Source: JAQVSH01 sp964349835
Lineage (GTDB): Bacteria > Bacteroidota > Bacteroidia > Bacteroidales > UBA4181
Reading direction: 5' to 3'
DNA: 64,000 nucleotides
Assembly: GCA_964349835.1 (NCBI GenBank)
Contig: CAYGID010000003.1
Span: 1-64,000, forward strand
Shown here: one piece after another, positions 27,423 through 37,388 of the stretch
Layout: each line of letters opens with the position of its first letter
Position numbering within the stretch: position 1 is the stretch's first letter
Position numbers and translations under genes: made by a program
The notes under the pieces: model-generated
The model's input: the letters and a program-made list of their open reading frames with translations, nothing else
Told to the model about the DNA's origin: nothing
The model's database searches: none

Positions 27423-29753
27423 CTACTCCTCGGTGCCGTCGTGAGCCTCTTCGCCCTCCAGAGCACAATTTAGATCCACGTTAAAGTTCGCCGGTCGGTC
27501 GAAGGTATCGTTCCGCGTAACCCCCAACTTTCCGTTGGCGTAAACCTTTTGGAGAAAGGTGGCAAAAATGGGAAGCGCCATGGCGGCACCCTGCCCCTGG
27601 CTGAGATTGTCGAAATGGATACCCCGATCCTCGCCACCAACCCAGGTTCCTGCCACCAGATTAGGAGTCACCGCCATAAACCAACCGTCGGAATGATTTT
27701 GGGTGGTACCGGTTTTCCCTCCGATTTCATTGTTTAGGTTGTAGGTGTAGCGCATACGAACTCCCGTACCTCCCTGCACAACCCCTTGCAAAAGGTTCAC
27801 CATAAGGTAGGCAGCGTTTTCGCTAATGGCCTCCTGGGTGCGGGCATGAAACGAGGAGATCAGATTTCCGTTTCTATCCTCGATACGTGTAGCAAAGATG
27901 GGTTCGGTATAGATTCCCTTATTCGCAAAGGTTCCATAGGCAGCTACCATCTCATAGAGCGAAATGTCGGGGGCGCCCACACAAATGGAGGGTACCGGAT
28001 CGATAGGCGTAGAGATGCCCATGCGGCGCATCAATTCGATAATGGCCTCCGGGGGAAACTGCTTCACCAGCCAGGCCGAAATATTGTTCTCGGAGTTGGC
28101 CAGGGCCCATTTGAGGGTGACGCTCTCGCCCTCTCTCTTTCCCGAGCCTGCGGGGCTGTAGGGGTTTCCGTCGGGCATCTCAAAAACCTGCGCCACGTTG
28201 GGCACCCTGTAACAGGGCGAATAGCCATACTCCATGGCCATCATGTAGAGGAAGGGCTTGATGGTGGAACCCACCTGGCGAGTCTGGTCTATCACCCCGT
28301 CGTACTTAAAATATCTGAAATCGGGGCCTCCTACATAGGCCTTGACATAACCGGTATGCGGATCGACAGCCATAAAACTGGCACGCAGAAATGTTTTAAA
28401 ATACCTGATAGAATCCATAGGCGACATCAGGGTATCCACCTCGCCTTGCCAGGTAAAAACCCGCATGGGCACCTTTTGCGAAAAGGCGGTACGAATCTGC
28501 GCATCTGTGGCTCCCTCCTGCTTCAGGATCCGGTACCGGTCGGTTCGGCGCATCGCAGAATTAACAATGCTATTGATTTCGGCATCGGTAAGGTCGTTCG
28601 AAAAGGGTGCCTTTTTTTGGTTACGCTTGGCTCTGACGAAACTGGGCTGCAGGGTATTTTTCAGGTGATCGCGCAACGAGGTTTCGGCATACTCCTGCAT
28701 GCTGTAGTTCACGGTAGTATAGATTCGCAGACCATCCATGTACAAATTGTACGGCTCGCCGTTGGGTTTAAAATTCTTGTTACACCAACCGTAGAGAGGG
28801 TCGTCCTCCCAGGCTTCGAGGCGCTTTTGGTACTCCGCCTGGCTCAGGGAGCCTCTCTCGGGTTTGGAGGCTTTCATGATTCTACGCAGATATTCGCGCA
28901 GATAGGTCGACATGCCGGCGTTGTGGTTCTGCACTCTATAGTCGAGTTTTATGGGAAGAACCGAGAGAGAGTCGTATTGCGCATCGGAGAGATACCCCTC
29001 CTCCACCATTTTTTGCAGTACGCTGTTTCGTCGCACGAACGAACGCTCAGGATTGCGCACAGGACTATACATGGTGGGGCCTTTCACCACCCCTACCAGA
29101 AGAGCAGCCTCTTCAACGGCGAGCTCATTGGGTTGCTTATTGAAGAAGGTTCGGGCCGCCGATTTGATACCGAAGCTCTCGCTTCCAAAAGGAACCGTAT
29201 TGAGATACATGGCCAGGATCTCCTCCTTGGTATAATTCCGTTCGAGTTTTACTGCGGTAACCCACTCTTTAAACTTGGCAACTCCCAGCGCGAAAATGCG
29301 TGCCACCGGGTTGCGGTTGGTGGTGTCGCGGGGAAAGAGGTTTTTGGCCAGCTGTTGGGTAATGGTACTCCCACCCCCCTCGCTCGACTTTCCCATCAAT
29401 AGGGTTTTCACGGCCACCCGCACCAGCCCAAACCCGTCGATACCCGAATGGTTATAGTAACGACGGTCTTCGCGCGACACCAGTGCCTGCACAAGAAAAG
29501 GAGAGAGGTCGGTGTAGTCGACAGGATTTCTGTTCTCTATATGAAAAGTACCCATCAGCTTTCCATCGTCCGAATAGATCTCCGACGCAATGTTCTTTTG
29601 TGGGTTTTCGAGGTCTTCGAATGTGGGCATGAAGCCGATCCAGCCAAGCGAAATCGCGGTAAACAAAAGAACCAGAAAGAGCAATCCGCCTCCGTAAAAC
29701 CTCCACAGAAGGCGGGTAAAGAGGGTTGACCCTTCGGACGAATTATTGCTCAT
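27423..29753 (-). CDS. Class A penicillin-binding protein (PBP1A-like transglycosylase/transpeptidase)
   Basis: Bifunctional peptidoglycan polymerase anchored in the inner membrane. One membrane helix (about 17-40) is followed by the GT51 domain (catalytic-Glu region SREDRRYYNHSGID, then GGSTITQQLAKNLF) and the transpeptidase domain with SxxK (RQVGSTIKPF), SxN (ANSENNIS) and KTGT (GGKTGTTQNHSDGW). 776 residues, complete. It resembles PBP1A/MrcA more than PBP1C. A well-formed promoter lies just upstream. Gene is divergent from the ABC importer operon. Confidence 0.96.
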   Translation of the reverse strand: MSNNSSEGSTLFTRLLWRFYGGGLLFLVLLFTAISLGWIGFMPTFEDLENPQKNIASEIYSDDGKLMGTFHIENRNPVDYTDLSPFLVQALVSREDRRYYNHSGIDGFGLVRVAVKTLLMGKSSEGGGSTITQQLAKNLFPRDTTNRNPVARIFALGVAKFKEWVTAVKLERNYTKEEILAMYLNTVPFGSESFGIKSAARTFFNKQPNELAVEEAALLVGVVKGPTMYSPVRNPERSFVRRNSVLQKMVEEGYLSDAQYDSLSVLPIKLDYRVQNHNAGMSTYLREYLRRIMKASKPERGSLSQAEYQKRLEAWEDDPLYGWCNKNFKPNGEPYNLYMDGLRIYTTVNYSMQEYAETSLRDHLKNTLQPSFVRAKRNQKKAPFSNDLTDAEINSIVNSAMRRTDRYRILKQEGATDAQIRTAFSQKVPMRVFTWQGEVDTLMSPMDSIRYFKTFLRASFMAVDPHTGYVKAYVGGPDFRYFKYDGVIDQTRQVGSTIKPFLYMMAMEYGYSPCYRVPNVAQVFEMPDGNPYSPAGSGKREGESVTLKWALANSENNISAWLVKQFPPEAIIELMRRMGISTPIDPVPSICVGAPDISLYEMVAAYGTFANKGIYTEPIFATRIEDRNGNLISSFHARTQEAISENAAYLMVNLLQGVVQGGTGVRMRYTYNLNNEIGGKTGTTQNHSDGWFMAVTPNLVAGTWVGGEDRGIHFDNLSQGQGAAMALPIFATFLQKVYANGKLGVTRNDTFDRPANFNVDLNCALEGEEAHDGTEE

Positions 29754-29772
29754 ACACTCTAATTTTGAGGGG

Positions 29773-29803
29773 TAAAGGTAGCGGTTTTTGCCTTCATGCC
29801 AAA
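29773..29803 (-). promoter_or_regulatory. Promoter of the penicillin-binding protein gene
   Basis: On the minus strand a TTTG -33 element (29800-29803) lies 19 bases before TACCTTTA (29773-29780), one base off TAnnTTTG. The predicted leader before ATG 29753 is about 13 bases. Confidence 0.6.
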
Positions 29804-29853
29804 ATCGAATCTTTCCATTCGTCGGGCCAGCCCCCCGATTGCCATTTTTTGTG

Positions 29854-29861
29854 TACGTTTG
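29854..29861 (+). promoter_or_regulatory. Putative -7 box for the ABC importer operon
   Basis: TACGTTTG matches TAnnTTTG 21 bases before ATG 29882 and supports that start over an upstream in-frame codon at 29726. The leader is too short for a riboswitch. Confidence 0.45.
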
Positions 29862-29881
29862 TGTCGTCTGGTTGCCGAGTT

Positions 29882-31036
29882 ATGAAAATCCGCACACTCA
29901 TCTGCCCTCTCCTACTGCTTGCCTTGGTTGCTTTTCCGCACTGCAGGCAAAAAGATGCGCAGGAACGGTTAAACGAACAGGAGCAGGCAAAACCCATCGA
30001 AAAAGCTTCGGTTCTCTACGCCAAAGGATTCTCTGTTTTTGAACACGGCAGTTTCACCGAAATCACCGTTACCAACCCTTGGGATACCGCCCGAATTCTG
30101 CAGCGCTATCTTCTGGTTCGCAAGGGAGATGCGCTGCCCGAAGGGCTGCCGCAGGGAACGCTGGTGCGAATTCCGGTGACATCGTTTGCCTGCTTCTCGG
30201 GGGTCCAAATCACTATGCTCGAGATGTTGGGGTGTCAAAAGGCCATTCGCGCCGTAACCGAACCCGAGTATATTTCGGCCCCCTTCATCGGCGAAGGGAT
30301 TACCAATGGAACGATTGTCGGCTTAGGGCCGGCCTCCTCGATGAATATCGAGAAACTGCTCGACGTGAGCCCCGGAGCTATATTGGCCACCCCCTTCCGG
30401 AATGCCGGTTACGGCGTGATGGAGAAGGCGGGGATCCCCATTCTGGAATGCGCCGATTATATGGAAGATTCGCCACTGGGTCAGGCCGAGTGGATCAAAT
30501 TTGTGGCCCGGTTTGTAGACCGCACCGAGAGAGCCGATTCGCTCTTTAATGCACTGTCGGAACGCTATCATGCCCTCTGTCGGCTCGCCGAAGGGGTGGA
30601 GCCAAAACCCACCCTCTTTTCGGAAAAGAAGATGGGTCAGGTGTGGTTTATTGCGGGCAACCGGAGTGTGGCCGCGAGAGGGTTTACCGATGCGGGCGCC
30701 GACTACCTGTTTAGCGATATCGAGGGCACGGGCTCAGTTCCTTTTTCGTTCGAATCGGTATATACCAAAGCCGCACAAGCCGACATCTGGCTCATAAAGT
30801 ACAACCGGCCGCAGGGCGACCTTACCTACCAAACCCTCCGCGAAGAGTTTGCCTCCTATGCCTACTTCAAGGCATTCCGGCAGCGTAAGATTCTGGCCTG
30901 CAACACCGGCCGGAAGCCCTATTACGAAAAGGGACTCTTAGAACCCGATGTGGTGTTAGCCGACATGATTCACGCCCTTCATCGCTCGCTGCTGCCCGAT
31001 TACAAGCCGGTCTATTTTGATTTCTTACAGGAATGA
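29882..31036 (+). CDS. BtuF/FecB-type ABC transporter substrate-binding protein
   Basis: 384 residues. Hydrophobic export signal (MKIRTLICPLLLLALVAFPHC) with a Cys at 21 that could be lipidated, although the preceding residues are not a canonical lipobox. The body has the cobalamin/siderophore-binding fold: VRIPVTSFACFSGVQITMLEMLG, GLGPASSMNIEKLLDVSPGAILAT, and C-terminal EPDVVLADMIHALHRSLLP. Periplasmic receptor for the permease and ATPase encoded next. Neither a B12 riboswitch nor an iron box is visible, so cobalamin, siderophore or heme remain open. Stop overlaps the permease ATG by 4 bases. Confidence 0.88.
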   Translation: MKIRTLICPLLLLALVAFPHCRQKDAQERLNEQEQAKPIEKASVLYAKGFSVFEHGSFTEITVTNPWDTARILQRYLLVRKGDALPEGLPQGTLVRIPVTSFACFSGVQITMLEMLGCQKAIRAVTEPEYISAPFIGEGITNGTIVGLGPASSMNIEKLLDVSPGAILATPFRNAGYGVMEKAGIPILECADYMEDSPLGQAEWIKFVARFVDRTERADSLFNALSERYHALCRLAEGVEPKPTLFSEKKMGQVWFIAGNRSVAARGFTDAGADYLFSDIEGTGSVPFSFESVYTKAAQADIWLIKYNRPQGDLTYQTLREEFASYAYFKAFRQRKILACNTGRKPYYEKGLLEPDVVLADMIHALHRSLLPDYKPVYFDFLQE

Positions 31037-32109
31037 AACCGCTTAATCCTTCAACAGATAGCTTAGGGGGTGTCGCCACGGGCGCCGCCAAAAGGCCTGT
31101 ATGGGTACTTTCGCTGCTGATTCCGGTTCTCTTTTTCCTTAACCTGGCCTGGGGCTCGGTAACTATCCCGCTCAACGATGTTTTGGCGGCCCTCTCGGGC
31201 GATCCCGCGGTGAAGGAGTCGTTTCGTCATATTGTGCTCGATTCACGCCTTCCCCAAGCAGTAACCGCCCTGTTGGCCGGTGCCGCCCTGGCCGGAAGCG
31301 GATTGCTCCTCCAAACGCTTTTCCGCAATCCGCTTGCCGACCCCTCCATTCTGGGCATCAGCTCGGGAGCCAACCTGGGCGCTGCTTTGGTTCTGCTGGG
31401 ATTTGGGCACTTATTGGGCCGGATCGGCGATTTTTCGGTCTCAGGCCACTTGGCCCTCATTATGGGTGCCCTCGTGGGTGCTTTGGCTATCCTGGCCCTC
31501 ATCATCTGGTTCTCTTCGAAAGTAGCCAATGCCATTGCCCTGCTTATTATTGGCATCATGATTAGCTACATGACCTCATCGGCCATCACGCTGCTCAATT
31601 TTTTCTCCACCTCCGAAGGGGTCCGTTCGTTTGTACTCTGGGGCATGGGCGATTTCTCAGGGACACCACTTCACATGTTACCCCTTTTTAGTGGAGCCAT
31701 TCTTATCGGACTCTCTCTGGCCCTTCTGCAGATGAAGCCGCTCAATGCGCTACTGCTGGGCGATCAATATGCCGCAAATCTGGGAATCCGGGTTAAAAGA
31801 GTGAGAATACTGATTCTGTTGTGCACCGGCTGGCTCACCGCAGTGGTGACTGCCTTTTGCGGTCCCATCTCCTTTATCGGGCTGGCCGTTCCTCATGTGG
31901 CGCGCATGTTGCTCCACACCTCAAACCATGCCCGTCTTTTGCCGGCAACCCTGTTGAGCGGATCGGGCATTGCCCTGTTATGCAATTTGCTCACGCACAT
32001 ACCTGTACAAAGCGGCATCTTTCCTTTGGGAGCCATCACCCCCCTCTTGGGAGCCCCGGTTATTCTCTATGTGATGATTCGGAAAGAAAAAACGAAATTC
32101 TTCTTCTGA
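31033..32109 (+). CDS. FecCD-family ABC transporter permease
   Basis: 358 residues with about nine to ten membrane helices. Typical motifs of the BtuC/FecCD family: SRLPQAVTALLAGAALAGSGLLLQTLFRNPLADPSILGISSGA, the WGMGDFSG segment, and FCGPISFIGLAVPHVARMLL, which contacts the ATPase. Works with the flanking binding protein and ATPase to import a metal chelate or corrinoid across the inner membrane. Stop codon shares one base with the next ATG. Confidence 0.95.
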   Translation: MKPLNPSTDSLGGVATGAAKRPVWVLSLLIPVLFFLNLAWGSVTIPLNDVLAALSGDPAVKESFRHIVLDSRLPQAVTALLAGAALAGSGLLLQTLFRNPLADPSILGISSGANLGAALVLLGFGHLLGRIGDFSVSGHLALIMGALVGALAILALIIWFSSKVANAIALLIIGIMISYMTSSAITLLNFFSTSEGVRSFVLWGMGDFSGTPLHMLPLFSGAILIGLSLALLQMKPLNALLLGDQYAANLGIRVKRVRILILLCTGWLTAVVTAFCGPISFIGLAVPHVARMLLHTSNHARLLPATLLSGSGIALLCNLLTHIPVQSGIFPLGAITPLLGAPVILYVMIRKEKTKFFF

Positions 32110-33197
32110 TGTCTATCAATAGCACCATAAAGGCCCGTGAACTGGCCATTGGATATCTGTCGGGAGGCCGTAAATCAACGCCCATTCACGAAGGATTGTC
32201 GTTCGAACTTTTCGCGGGCGAACTGACCTGCCTTTTGGGACCCAACGGTGCAGGAAAGTCTACGCTGCTCCGTACACTGGCAGGGCTGCAGAAGCGGTTG
32301 GGCGGGGAGGTTACCCTGCTGGGCCAACCGGCACAACACTTCTCGCACGAAGCCCTTTCGCGCACGCTGGCCATTGTGCTTACCGAAAGGATTCCGGCAG
32401 CCGACTTGAAAGTATCGGAGGTGGTGGCTCTGGGTCGACAACCCTATACCGGCTTCTTTGGGGGGCTCGAAGCAAACGACTACCAAAAAATCGGGGAGGC
32501 CATGGAAAAAACTGCTATTTCGCACCTTGCCCAAAAGCGGATGGCCGACCTGAGCGATGGAGAACGTCAGAAAACTATGATTGCTAAGGCTTTAACACAG
32601 GAGTGCCCCATCATCATCCTCGATGAACCTACCGCTTTCCTCGACTTACCGAGCCGGTTCGATATGATGTCGCTATTACACTCGCTGGCCAAAGATTCCG
32701 GCAAAAGCATTCTTCTCTCGACACACGATCTGGAATCGGCTCTCCTTCTGGGCGACCGACTCTGGCTCCTCTCAGCAGGAAAACCGCTTATTACGGGAAC
32801 GCCAGAGGATTTGATTCTTTCGGGGATGTTCGGAGCCTGTTTCGAGAACGAAAATCTTCGATTCGACAAGTCGGTGGGAACCTTTCGCTTTATGCGCAAC
32901 GAGTGGACGCCTATCCGACTTCTGGGCGATGGCCCTTTGAAACACTGGATTGCGAATGCCCTGGTTCGAAACGGCTTCCGGCCACGTGCCGATGAGGGTC
33001 AATTTACCGTAGAGGCCTATTCATTACCTGAGCCCCGAATCAGGCTCACTGCACCGGGATTCAGGGCAGAGCCCGCCTCAGTTGAGGCGTTGCTCAATAC
33101 CCTGTATACCTTGCATAACTCTAATGCTATTAGAACCACTTCACCAGCGAAATATCCTGACGGTGGGGCAGAAGCTCATTCTTCGGGAAAAGTCTGA
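32109..33197 (+). CDS. ABC transporter ATP-binding protein of the BtuD/FecE type
   Basis: 362 residues. Walker A LLGPNGAGKSTLLRTLAG, signature LSDGERQKTMIAKAL, Walker B IIILDEPTAFLD and the switch His in LLSTHD are all present. The chain is about 100 residues longer than usual FecE/BtuD proteins; the C-terminal extension (from about 260) is a common feature of Bacteroidetes homologues as far as I recall, function unknown. The true start is the ATG at 32109, overlapping the permease stop. Its 3' end overlaps the convergent glycogen synthase–phosphorylase gene by 68 bases. Confidence 0.93.
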   Translation: MSINSTIKARELAIGYLSGGRKSTPIHEGLSFELFAGELTCLLGPNGAGKSTLLRTLAGLQKRLGGEVTLLGQPAQHFSHEALSRTLAIVLTERIPAADLKVSEVVALGRQPYTGFFGGLEANDYQKIGEAMEKTAISHLAQKRMADLSDGERQKTMIAKALTQECPIIILDEPTAFLDLPSRFDMMSLLHSLAKDSGKSILLSTHDLESALLLGDRLWLLSAGKPLITGTPEDLILSGMFGACFENENLRFDKSVGTFRFMRNEWTPIRLLGDGPLKHWIANALVRNGFRPRADEGQFTVEAYSLPEPRIRLTAPGFRAEPASVEALLNTLYTLHNSNAIRTTSPAKYPDGGAEAHSSGKV

Positions 33198-36100
33198 TGC
33201 CAAAATCGTAGGTTCCGGCTCGGTCGCCTGTCATGGTACCCTGGAAACGAACCCGTTCGCCTTCGCTCGACATATAGTTCAATTGGTTAGTCTGCACCAA
33301 GCGCGGCGAGGTGGAAGTGGGATCCGGCTCCACGGTAATCACCTCCACGCCAACATCTTCGGGCGATAACTCTTTGAGGTCAACAACCACCTCAATCTCA
33401 TAGGGATTCCCCACAACAAAGACCCCCTTTCCAATATCGGGCCACCTCACGTCGAGCAGTTCTATACTACTCCAACTCCTGATAATCTTCTTTTTCCAGC
33501 CCGAAATCTCTTTAGCCAGTTCGTAGTCGCGCGCCTTCAACTTCTTGAAACGGGCTGCCTGCGGAATATAGTACTGCTGCATATAGTCGTTCAGCATCCG
33601 CGTGGTGGTAAAGTTGGAAGCCACTCTGGCAATGGAGTTCTTTACATACCCTACCCACCTTTTGGGAATGCCCGACTCGTCCCTTTCGTAGAAGGCAGGG
33701 GCAATCTCATTCTCAATAAGATTATAGATGATAGATGCATCGAGTTCGTCTTGCAGGCGATCGTCCGAATAGACAATCTTGTCGCTAAGGGCCCAGCCGG
33801 CATCGGGAACATACCCTTCGTACCACCAACCGTCGAGAACGCTGAAATGGAGTACCCCGTTCATCACGGCCTTCTCGCCACTGGTTCCCGAAGCCTCGAG
33901 AGGCCGGGTAGGGGTATTCATCCAAACATCTACCCCCTGCACAAGATGCGAGGCCAGTTCCATGTCGTAGTTTTCCAAGAACAGTATCTTCCCCACAAAT
34001 TCGGGCCGTTTAGAAATCTCGACAATCATTTTAATCAAATCCTGACCCGCTTTGTCGGCAGGATGGGCTTTCCCGGCAAACAAAAATTGAACGGGACGCT
34101 CAGGGTTATTCACAATTTCAGAGAGTCGGGCAAGATCCTTAAAGAGCAAATGCGCACGCTTATAGGTAGCAAAACGGCGAGCAAACCCAATGGTAAGACT
34201 CTTAGCACTCAGGCTCTCCAAAACCTCTACCAAATACCTCGGATCTTCGGTACTCTGGTTCTGTGCAAAGTCTATGCGCGAATCAATAAATTGAATTAAG
34301 TTCTCGCGCAGTTGAGTACGAATAGACCAAACCTCCTCGTCGGAAACCTCGTATATCCGGTTCCAGCACTCCTTGTCCATCTGCTGGTTAATGAAATCGC
34401 TTCCGAAACGCGACTCGTAGAGTTGTCGCCACTCTTTGGCAGTCCAAGTGGGATAGTGCACACCATTGGTCACGTAACCCACATGCAACTCATCGGGAAC
34501 ATACCCCGGCCACATCCGGGCAAAAATATCCTGACTCACCTTGCCATGCAGTTTGCTGACCCCGTTCATCTCCTGAGAGAGAGAGGCCGCCAGGTAACTC
34601 ATTGAGAATCGCTCGTTGGGATCGGATGCCACGATACGACCCAATCCCATAAAGCGCTCCCAAGTGATTCTCAGACGTGCAGGATAGTGCGAAATATAGC
34701 TCTGAATCAAACCCTCGGGGAAAGAGTCGTGGCCGGCTGGTACAGGGGTGTGGGTGGTAAAGAGGGTCGACGACCTTACCAGTTCGAGACCCTCCGAGAA
34801 GGTGAGGTTCTCCTGGTTAATGAATTCGGAGAGTCGTTCAAGCCCGATAAAGGCGGCGTGTCCTTCGTTACAGTGGAACAGATCGGCCTTCAGCTTCAGT
34901 GCACGAAGCGCTCTGATACCCCCGATCCCTAAAAGCAACTCTTGCTTAAAGCGATTCTCTTCGCCGCCCCCGTATAACTGGTGCGTAATAGAGCGGTCTG
35001 TTTCCAGATTGTCTTCGTAGTCGGTGTCGAGCAGATACAAATCGACCCGCCCCACCAACGCCTTCCATAAACGGGCATAGAGGGTTCTGCCGGGAAGCGC
35101 CACGGCAATTTTTATCCAGTTGCCCTGATCGTCGCGCACAGGCTGTACCGGTTTCTGGGCAAAATTCTGCGGTTCAAAATTGTGAATCTGATCGCCTCTT
35201 GCCGAGATCAGCTGTTTAAAATAGCCGTACCTGTAAAGCAACCCCACGGCAACCATGGGAACATTGCGATCGCTCGCCTCCTTCAGATAATCGCCGGCCA
35301 GAATGCCGAGCCCTCCTGAATAGATTTTCAAAGAGCTGTGCAGGCCATACTCCATACTGAAATAGGCAATTCGCGGACCTTTGGCATGCTCCTTCTGAGC
35401 CATATAAAGGGTATACCGGTTGTAAACCGCTTGAAGCCGCGACATAAAACCCTTATCTTTTGCCAGATCGAGAAGACGTGTAAACGGGAGGCGCTCAATA
35501 AAGAAGACCGGATTCTTCTCTACACACATCCACAGCTGTCGGTCGATCGACTCAAACAGATCGGCCGCATCGGGGTTCCACGACCACCAGAGGTTTCTCG
35601 ACAACTCCTCGAGCGGGAGCAGGTTCTGGGGAATATTCTTTTCTACCAACAGTCGCCTCCATTTGGGTTGCAGTTCGGCACTAAAACTGTCGGCTAGCGG
35701 AAGATGCTCGCTCAGATCGCGCTTAATGCGTGTTTTCGGCAGACGCTCCACCAAACTTTTGAGAGCAATATTGTAGGCCTCATAGTAGTATTCAACAAAA
35801 TTTTTCCAAAGAGCAATGCGAGAGGCATCATAAGCCGCTTTACGAGCCTTTTCCATCTCTTTGGGGCTCCAAAGGGTAGCCTCTTTAAGAAAACGAGCCA
35901 TCTCTTCAACGACAAATGCGTCGTTCGAGTCGTTACGCTCAATCACCTTTACGCCATTCTGTTGTTCTGTGAGGTGCGTCTTCACCCAAAGACCAAAGCC
36001 CGCCAACGTGGTGGTTACAGTGGGCACGTGGAAAGCAACGCTCTCCAGAGGGGTGTAGCCCCAAGGCTCGTAATAGGAGGGGAAAATTGTCATATCCAAC

Positions 36101-37362
36101 CCCATAAGGAGCTGGTAATAAGTTAAATTAAAGATGCCGTCGTTCCCGTTCAGATAGCAGGGCACAAACATAATCTTTACCTTGCTTTCGGACCCATTCT
36201 GCAAACCGACGCTTTTGATGCGGCGAAGGATGGCGTCGAAATCGGCATCATGAAGATTGTGTGTAAGGTAGCGGTCACCGTTGTTCTGTAGCGAGCCATC
36301 GGCCAAAATCTGTTGCATATCTTTTCTCGGGCCATAGTGGTTGGCCGGAATCAGCAAAAGGGCAATCACCTCACGCCCAGGATCCCCGCTCTCCGAGAGC
36401 GATTTCATAGCATCGACAAAAAGGTCTATCCCTTTGTTCTTAAACTCATATCGCCCTCCGATTCCAACGAAGAAGGGGTTTGAAGAGATACTTCCGAAAA
36501 GAGCCTCCGATACTTGATGCAATTTTTGGCGGGCCGTCGCAATGCCCAAAGTAAACTCTTCGCCCTTGGGCACAAAAGAGTCTTCAAAGCCGTTCGGGGT
36601 TACAATATCGGCCGGTTTGCCCAGAAACTGCAGACACTCCGCATCGGTAATCTCGCTAACTGTAGCAAAACAGTCGGCCTCCACAGCTGAGATCGATTCC
36701 ATGGACTGCTTGGCAACAACACCAAACTCTTCGGCCTTTCTGACAGGCAGATACGACTGGAGAGACCCATAAAGGGGCTGACCGTTTCCGGCAATGGCAC
36801 GTCCTAAAACAGTGGCATGGGTCGAGAAAATAGTGGCAATCTCAGGGGCATGCTTTTTCAAATAGAGAATTCCGGATCCGGTCATCCACTCATGGAACTG
36901 AGCCACTACCCTCTCACTACTCGAGACCGAGAAGCGCACAAAACTTTCAATCACCTTTCCTGCGGCATAACCAAACAGACAAGGCTCTACGTAATCCCAC
37001 TGTCCCGAAATCGAGTCGAGCTTATATGTTTCCCAGAATTCGGCAAAGATCTCATCCTTCTGCATTGCAAAAGACTGGTATTCAACTAGAATAGAGATAG
37101 GTCTGCCTTCAATATTCCACCTACCCACTCTACAACGAAGCCCCTCGGCCTGCGCTTTTTCGCGCCAGGATTTCAACAGATGTAAATCCTCCACAAATTC
37201 GGAGTTGTCGTTGGTATCGCGCCACACATCGGGGCCAATCACTATGTAGTTACTCTTATACTCGTGCAGAAGACTCAAAGCTTTGGTCGATACCACAGTG
37301 TGGATACCTCCCACTTTGTTACATACCTCCCAGCTGGTCTCAAATATATAATCGGGTGTCAT
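33130..37362 (-). CDS. Fused glycogen synthase (GT3-like) and alpha-glucan phosphorylase (GT35)
   Basis: 1410 residues combining two opposing activities. Residues 1 to about 550 resemble the eukaryotic-type GT3 glycogen synthase: N-terminal ETSWEVCNKVGGIHTVVSTKA, FHEWMTGSGILYLKK, and PSYYEPWGYTPLESVAF, which forms the nucleotide-sugar site. From about 580 (RNLWWSWNP) the chain is a short-type GT35 phosphorylase, with PLP lysine K1164 in GTSGEKAVMNG and RFATYKRAHLL before it. A terminal beta domain closes the protein. It would both build and phosphorolyse storage glucan in the cytosol. Single intact frame, no frameshift. Last gene of the storage-glucan locus, with its own -7 box. Confidence 0.93.
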   Translation of the reverse strand: MTPDYIFETSWEVCNKVGGIHTVVSTKALSLLHEYKSNYIVIGPDVWRDTNDNSEFVEDLHLLKSWREKAQAEGLRCRVGRWNIEGRPISILVEYQSFAMQKDEIFAEFWETYKLDSISGQWDYVEPCLFGYAAGKVIESFVRFSVSSSERVVAQFHEWMTGSGILYLKKHAPEIATIFSTHATVLGRAIAGNGQPLYGSLQSYLPVRKAEEFGVVAKQSMESISAVEADCFATVSEITDAECLQFLGKPADIVTPNGFEDSFVPKGEEFTLGIATARQKLHQVSEALFGSISSNPFFVGIGGRYEFKNKGIDLFVDAMKSLSESGDPGREVIALLLIPANHYGPRKDMQQILADGSLQNNGDRYLTHNLHDADFDAILRRIKSVGLQNGSESKVKIMFVPCYLNGNDGIFNLTYYQLLMGLDMTIFPSYYEPWGYTPLESVAFHVPTVTTTLAGFGLWVKTHLTEQQNGVKVIERNDSNDAFVVEEMARFLKEATLWSPKEMEKARKAAYDASRIALWKNFVEYYYEAYNIALKSLVERLPKTRIKRDLSEHLPLADSFSAELQPKWRRLLVEKNIPQNLLPLEELSRNLWWSWNPDAADLFESIDRQLWMCVEKNPVFFIERLPFTRLLDLAKDKGFMSRLQAVYNRYTLYMAQKEHAKGPRIAYFSMEYGLHSSLKIYSGGLGILAGDYLKEASDRNVPMVAVGLLYRYGYFKQLISARGDQIHNFEPQNFAQKPVQPVRDDQGNWIKIAVALPGRTLYARLWKALVGRVDLYLLDTDYEDNLETDRSITHQLYGGGEENRFKQELLLGIGGIRALRALKLKADLFHCNEGHAAFIGLERLSEFINQENLTFSEGLELVRSSTLFTTHTPVPAGHDSFPEGLIQSYISHYPARLRITWERFMGLGRIVASDPNERFSMSYLAASLSQEMNGVSKLHGKVSQDIFARMWPGYVPDELHVGYVTNGVHYPTWTAKEWRQLYESRFGSDFINQQMDKECWNRIYEVSDEEVWSIRTQLRENLIQFIDSRIDFAQNQSTEDPRYLVEVLESLSAKSLTIGFARRFATYKRAHLLFKDLARLSEIVNNPERPVQFLFAGKAHPADKAGQDLIKMIVEISKRPEFVGKILFLENYDMELASHLVQGVDVWMNTPTRPLEASGTSGEKAVMNGVLHFSVLDGWWYEGYVPDAGWALSDKIVYSDDRLQDELDASIIYNLIENEIAPAFYERDESGIPKRWVGYVKNSIARVASNFTTTRMLNDYMQQYYIPQAARFKKLKARDYELAKEISGWKKKIIRSWSSIELLDVRWPDIGKGVFVVGNPYEIEVVVDLKELSPEDVGVEVITVEPDPTSTSPRLVQTNQLNYMSSEGERVRFQGTMTGDRAGTYDFGIRLFPKNELLPHRQDISLVKWF

Positions 37363-37388
37363 AGGGCTCTTATCAATTCGTTAAGGGG

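Noticed and set aside
27786..29402. A 538-codon ORF on the plus strand opposite the penicillin-binding protein gene
   Set aside because: It is the antisense shadow of a gene with complete GT51 and transpeptidase motifs; its own translation is low-complexity His/Gly/Arg-rich with no recognisable domain.
29754..29881. Cobalamin riboswitch upstream of the ABC importer
   Set aside because: The intergenic space holds two opposing promoters and leaves only a very short leader; no B12-box-like sequence seen.
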